Below are positions 14,435 through 18,254 of a DNA stretch of 18,254 nt, piece by piece. Where the stretch lies: contig JANTGD010000023.1 in assembly GCA_024763135.1 (NCBI GenBank), forward strand, positions 1-18,254, in the 5' to 3' direction. Under the pieces are notes generated by a model. The model ran no database searches and had not been told where the DNA came from. It worked only from the letters and a program-made list of their open reading frames with translations. The position numbers were made by a program, and so were the translations under genes. Numbering within the stretch: position 1 is the first letter of the stretch; each line of letters opens with the position of its first letter. Source of the DNA: Thiotrichales bacterium (GTDB lineage Bacteria; Pseudomonadota; Gammaproteobacteria; UWMA-0217).

Positions 14435-17400
14435 ATGCCCAGACGTAATGATATCTCCAGTGTACTGATTATCGGTGCGGGACCGATTGTGATTGGTCAG
14501 GCCTGCGAATTCGATTATTCCGGTGCGCAAGCCTGTAAAGCGCTGCGCGAGGAAGGTTATCGCGTGATCTTGGTTAATTCCAATCCAGCCACGATTATGA
14601 CGGACCCCGATACCGCCGATGCAGTGTATATCGAGCCCATTGACTGGACTTCGGTGGAGCGCATTATTGCCAAGGAACGTCCCGATGCAGTGTTGCCTAC
14701 GATGGGAGGGCAGACAGCGCTCAACTGCGCCATGGAGTTAATCCGCGAAGGGGTGCTGGAGCGTTATGATGTCGAGTTGATCGGTGCCAGCGAAGATGCG
14801 ATTGATATGGCGGAAGACCGAGAGCGTTTTCGGCAGGCGATGAATGAAATCGGGCTGGAATCGGCGCGTGCGGAAATTGCACACACGCTTGAAGAGGCGC
14901 TGGCTGCACAACAAGCTATTGGTTTTCCCACGATTATCCGGCCCTCATTTACACTCGGTGGTAGTGGTGGGGGTATCGCGTATAACCGTGAAGAGTTTGT
15001 GGATATCGTGGAGCGCGGTCTGGATCTTTCTCCAACCAATGAGGTGTTACTGGAAGAATCATTGTTGGGTTGGAAAGAGTTTGAGATGGAAGTAGTACGC
15101 GATCACGCGGATAACTGCATCATCGTTTGTTCCATTGAAAATCTTGATCCCATGGGGATTCACACGGGGGACTCGATCACGATCGCGCCAGCGCAGACCC
15201 TGACCGATAAGGAATATCAAATACTGCGGGATGCATCGCTCGCAGTGCTGCGCAAAATTGGGGTGGATACTGGTGGATCCAATGTTCAATTTTCATTGAA
15301 TCCAGACAATGGCAGATTGATCGTCATTGAGATGAATCCGCGTGTATCCCGGTCCTCTGCGTTGGCATCGAAAGCCACGGGCTTTCCGATTGCGAAAATT
15401 GCGGCAAAGCTGGCTGTGGGCTATACCTTGGATGAACTCGACAATGAAATAACGGGGGGGGCAACACCTGCGTCTTTCGAGCCCGCGATCGATTACATCG
15501 TAACCAAAATACCGCGTTTTACCTTTGAGAAGTTTCCACAGGCAGCAGCAGAGCTGAGTACGCAGATGAAATCGGTCGGCGAAGTCATGGCGATGGGGCG
15601 TACTTTTCAGGAGTCACTGCAAAAAGCCATACGCGGCCTGGAAACCGGCGCAGATGGCTTTGACGAACGGCTCGATGTGCACGCAGAGGATACAATTGAT
15701 CTCATTCGCCAAAATCTTTCCGATACCGGCCCAGAGCGCTTATGGTACGTGGCCGATGCATTTCGTGCCGGCTTATCGCTCGATGAAATCTATGACATGA
15801 CCCGCATCGACTCCTGGTTTCTGGCGCAAATTGAAGATCTAGTTCACACAGAAAACGACTTTAAAGCGCATCAATTGGACACTTTGCAGCCGGCACATCT
15901 TTGGAACGCCAAGCGCAAAGGGTTTTCTGACCGCCGTTTGGCTAAACTGCTCGGTTGCCAAGAGCAGCATATACGCGAAATACGTTGGTCGCAGGATTTA
16001 CACCCAGCGTACAAACGTGTCGATACCTGCGCTGCGGAATTTTCTACCCAGACGGCCTACTTGTATTCGGCTTACGAGGAGGAGTGTGAAGCGGATCCGG
16101 GTGATCGCAAGAAGGTCATGGTGCTCGGTGGTGGCCCAAATCGGATTGGTCAGGGGATTGAATTCGATTATTGCTGTGTGCACGCGGCATTAGCGATGCG
16201 TGAGGATGGCTATGAAACCATTATGGTCAATTGTAATCCAGAAACGGTGTCGACTGATTACGATACGTCAGACCGTTTGTACTTCGAGCCGCTAACGCTT
16301 GAAGATGTGCTGGAGATCATTGCGGTGGAAAAACCCGTGGGCGTGATTGTGCAGTACGGGGGGCAGACCCCGCTCAAGCTGGCGCGCGATTTAGAGGCGG
16401 CTGGTGTGCCAATTGTGGGGACCTGTCCCGATTCCATTGACCTGGCAGAAGATCGCGAACGCTTCCAGCAACTGATTGAGACATTGGGGCTATTGCAGCC
16501 TCCCAACTGTACCGCGAGAACCGTCGCCGAGGCGGTAGCCGGTGCGCAGACGATTGGCTATCCAGTGGTTGTCCGCCCCTCCTATGTGTTGGGTGGCCGG
16601 GCGATGGAGATCGTGTATAACGAGGAGGATCTGCGCCGCTATATGCGCGAAGCGGTTTCTGTCTCCAATGACGCGCCTGTGTTGTTGGACCGGTTTCTTG
16701 ACGATGCGATCGAAGTGGACGTTGATGCCGTCTGTGATGGAGATCGGGTATTTGTAGCTGGGATCATGCAGCATATCGAGCAGGCGGGTGTGCACTCAGG
16801 AGATTCTGCCTGCAGTCTGCCGCCTTTCTCCCTGAGCGAAGCACTCCAGGCAGAGTTGCGCGAGCAAGTGAGCAAACTGGCGCGCGCATTGAAAGTCGTG
16901 GGTTTAATGAATACGCAATTTGCGATTCAAAATGACCGGGTATACATTTTGGAAGTGAACCCCCGCGCGTCGCGGACAGTACCCTATGTCTCTAAGGCGA
17001 TTGGCAAGCCGATCGCCAAAATCGCAGCCCGTTGCATGGTGGGGCAGAGTCTGGATGATCAAGCGGTACCCGAATCTATCGTACCCAATTATTTTTCGGT
17101 CAAAGAGGCTGTTTTTCCGTTCTTGAAATTTCCAGGTGTCGATCCGATTCTCGGGCCGGAAATGAAATCCACCGGAGAGGTTATGGGGGTGGGTAGAAGT
17201 TTTGTGGAAGCATTTTATAAGTCCCAGATTGCGGCCGGCGAGCACCTACCCAGAGGAGGCACAGCCTTTATCAGTGTTCGCAAAGCAGATCGGGAAGCTG
17301 CCGTTGAAGTCGCGCGCCGACTACTTGGGTTGGGTTTCAGACTTTTGGCTACCAAAGGAACCTCCCGACATCTATCTGCGGCTGGGCTACAGTGCCAAAC

Positions 17401-17656
17401 CATCAATAAAGTTCGTGAAGGACGGCCCCATATCGTGGATAGCATTATCAATGGGGAAATCGATTTGATTGTAAATACGACCGAGGGTAAACAATCAATT
17501 GCCGATTCTTTTACCATCCGCCGGGAAGCATTGCAAAACAAGGTCACCTATTCCACCACCATTTCCGGAAGTCTTGCGATTTGCGAAGCCATCCGTTACG
17601 AAGGCGAGCTAAACGTCTACCGGCTCCAGGATTTACACAAGGAGATGCAAGCATGA
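14435..17656 (+). CDS. carB: Carbamoyl-phosphate synthase large chain
   Basis: CarB uses bicarbonate, two ATP and the ammonia from CarA to make carbamoyl phosphate. The 1073-residue length equals that of E. coli CarB. Two homologous ATP-grasp halves are visible: the carboxyphosphate half (about 1-400, opening VLIIGAGPIVIGQACEFDYSG, here split as VLIIGAGPIVIGQ and ACEFDYSG, with GGSGGGIAYN and MNPRVSRSSALASKATG) and the carbamoyl-phosphate half (about 554-936, with VLGGGPNRIGQGIEFDY and VNPRASRTVPYVSKAIG). An oligomerisation segment lies between, and a C-terminal MGS-like allosteric domain (about 937-1073) binds effectors in relatives. There is no clear Shine-Dalgarno. Its stop overlaps the greA start by four bases. 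Confidence 0.98.
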   Translation: MPRRNDISSVLIIGAGPIVIGQACEFDYSGAQACKALREEGYRVILVNSNPATIMTDPDTADAVYIEPIDWTSVERIIAKERPDAVLPTMGGQTALNCAMELIREGVLERYDVELIGASEDAIDMAEDRERFRQAMNEIGLESARAEIAHTLEEALAAQQAIGFPTIIRPSFTLGGSGGGIAYNREEFVDIVERGLDLSPTNEVLLEESLLGWKEFEMEVVRDHADNCIIVCSIENLDPMGIHTGDSITIAPAQTLTDKEYQILRDASLAVLRKIGVDTGGSNVQFSLNPDNGRLIVIEMNPRVSRSSALASKATGFPIAKIAAKLAVGYTLDELDNEITGGATPASFEPAIDYIVTKIPRFTFEKFPQAAAELSTQMKSVGEVMAMGRTFQESLQKAIRGLETGADGFDERLDVHAEDTIDLIRQNLSDTGPERLWYVADAFRAGLSLDEIYDMTRIDSWFLAQIEDLVHTENDFKAHQLDTLQPAHLWNAKRKGFSDRRLAKLLGCQEQHIREIRWSQDLHPAYKRVDTCAAEFSTQTAYLYSAYEEECEADPGDRKKVMVLGGGPNRIGQGIEFDYCCVHAALAMREDGYETIMVNCNPETVSTDYDTSDRLYFEPLTLEDVLEIIAVEKPVGVIVQYGGQTPLKLARDLEAAGVPIVGTCPDSIDLAEDRERFQQLIETLGLLQPPNCTARTVAEAVAGAQTIGYPVVVRPSYVLGGRAMEIVYNEEDLRRYMREAVSVSNDAPVLLDRFLDDAIEVDVDAVCDGDRVFVAGIMQHIEQAGVHSGDSACSLPPFSLSEALQAELREQVSKLARALKVVGLMNTQFAIQNDRVYILEVNPRASRTVPYVSKAIGKPIAKIAARCMVGQSLDDQAVPESIVPNYFSVKEAVFPFLKFPGVDPILGPEMKSTGEVMGVGRSFVEAFYKSQIAAGEHLPRGGTAFISVRKADREAAVEVARRLLGLGFRLLATKGTSRHLSAAGLQCQTINKVREGRPHIVDSIINGEIDLIVNTTEGKQSIADSFTIRREALQNKVTYSTTISGSLAICEAIRYEGELNVYRLQDLHKEMQA

Positions 17657-18129
17657 AGAAAACGCCATTGACGGTAGCGGGCGCTGAACGGCTCAAGGCC
17701 GAGTTGCAAAAACTTAAAACGGAAGATCGCCCTAGTGTGATTTCAGCAATTGCTGAAGCGCGTGAGCATGGCGATTTAAAGGAAAATGCCGAATATCACG
17801 CCGCACGGGAACAGCAAGGGTTCATCGAAGGCCGCATCAAAGATCTGGAGGCTAAATTGAGTAATGCCCAGGTCATCGATGTGACCAAATTGGAAAATAC
17901 CGGCAAGGTCGTCTTTGGTGCCACAGTTGAACTACTCCAGCTGGAAAAGGATCAGCCAGTGACCTACCAAATTGTAGGCGATGACGAGGCTGATATTGAG
18001 GCGGGTAAGATTTCTGTCAGCTCACCTATTGCGCGGGCCTTGATCGGCAAGCAGGAGGGCGACGTGGCAGAGGTCAAGGCACCGGGCGGCTTGATCGAAT
18101 ATGAAATCGTCGAAGTCAAATATATTTAA
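17653..18129 (+). CDS. greA: Transcription elongation factor GreA
   Basis: GreA enters the RNA polymerase secondary channel and stimulates cleavage of the transcript in backtracked complexes. With the ATG at 17653 the protein has 158 residues, as in E. coli. A longer in-frame reading from 17581 runs through the end of carB and is not supported. The N-terminal coiled coil carries the tip acidic residues Asp41 and Glu44 (GDLKENAEY), and the C-terminal FKBP-like domain ends with SSPIARALIGKQEGD and EYEIVEV. AAGGAG stands eight bases before the start. The ATGA overlap with carB suggests coupled translation. A family B repeat begins about 20 bases after the stop. Confidence 0.97.
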   Translation: MKKTPLTVAGAERLKAELQKLKTEDRPSVISAIAEAREHGDLKENAEYHAAREQQGFIEGRIKDLEAKLSNAQVIDVTKLENTGKVVFGATVELLQLEKDQPVTYQIVGDDEADIEAGKISVSSPIARALIGKQEGDVAEVKAPGGLIEYEIVEVKYI

Positions 18130-18148
18130 TGCCTGCGTCTAGCCACTA

Positions 18149-18254
18149 GTACACCGACAACATGATATTGACGGTTACAGAGCATCCCAAATTCGTCAAT
18201 GCAAGGCGCGTCCCGCAGGAAAGGGTGGCTCCCTTTTCAAGGGGCGCAACGCCG
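18149..18254. mobile_element. Family B palindromic element, copy 2 (cut by window end)
   Basis: This stretch aligns with the left half of 598-822 in the same orientation. CCGACAACATGAT (18154-18166) matches CCGGCACCATAAT (603-615). CAGAGC, then exactly 20 bases, then AGGCGC, 4 bases and CGCAGG occur in both with identical spacing, followed by GCTCCCTT, two bases and CAAGG. It has its own hairpins: ATTGACG (18167-18173) with CGTCAAT (18194-18200), AAAGGG (18220-18225) with CCCTTT (18231-18236), and GGCG with CGCC at 18243-18253. The right inverted repeat, if present, lies beyond the window. It starts about 20 bases after greA and is the only structure that could end the greA message here. Confidence 0.55.

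Noticed and set aside
17581..17652. Upstream extension of greA by 24 codons
   Set aside because: It would overlap the end of carB and add residues absent from GreA, while the ATG at 17653 has a good Shine-Dalgarno and gives exactly 158 residues.
1..18254. CRISPR array, tRNA or rRNA genes
   Set aside because: No regularly spaced direct repeats and no tRNA- or rRNA-like sequence was seen; the repetitive DNA at 1000-1800 encodes the Asp-rich protein repeats.

Overview
This window looks like a piece of a gammaproteobacterial chromosome. The block recN–nadK / hrcA–grpE–dnaK–dnaJ–dapB–carA–carB–greA is a typical gammaproteobacterial order (Pseudomonas-type synteny recN-grpE-dnaK-dnaJ-dapB-carA-carB-greA, here with nadK and hrcA between recN and grpE). 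CarA, CarB, GreA and DnaK keep E. coli-like lengths and residue numbering. The genus cannot be fixed from this sequence alone.

Layout. 1-825 is gene-poor and repeat-rich. It has no gene I can support, but holds two small palindromic elements side by side (family A, 441-593; family B, 598-822). 826-2703 (minus) encodes a secreted or surface modular protein: signal peptide, plant-type leucine-rich repeats, fibronectin III domain, calcium-binding thrombospondin type 3 repeats and a GlyGly-CTERM sorting tail. An AT-rich divergent spacer separates it from a plus-strand pair, a low-molecular-weight tyrosine phosphatase and thpR. The stop codon of thpR lies inside a second family A element (4225-4379). 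The convergent nadK-recN unit follows on the minus strand; its two genes overlap by one base.

The right two thirds are housekeeping genes on the plus strand. hrcA has a sigma70-like promoter. grpE and dnaK each have a consensus heat-shock (sigma32) promoter, the first overlapping the end of hrcA. A rho-independent terminator sits between dnaK and dnaJ. dnaJ runs closely into dapB. carA (TTG start after a strong ribosome binding site) has its own promoter and a leader hairpin, then carB and greA, the last two overlapping by four bases. A second family B element begins about 20 bases after greA and runs off the window.

How the genes work together: HrcA and sigma32 are the expected heat-shock regulators; GrpE, DnaK and DnaJ form one chaperone machine; DapB feeds lysine and peptidoglycan synthesis; CarA and CarB make carbamoyl phosphate for arginine and pyrimidines; GreA rescues backtracked RNA polymerase; NadK makes NADP; RecN serves double-strand break repair. 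The less ordinary content is the modular surface protein, the two miniature repeat families that sit at gene 3' ends, and the nested palindrome that contains the dnaK heat-shock promoter.
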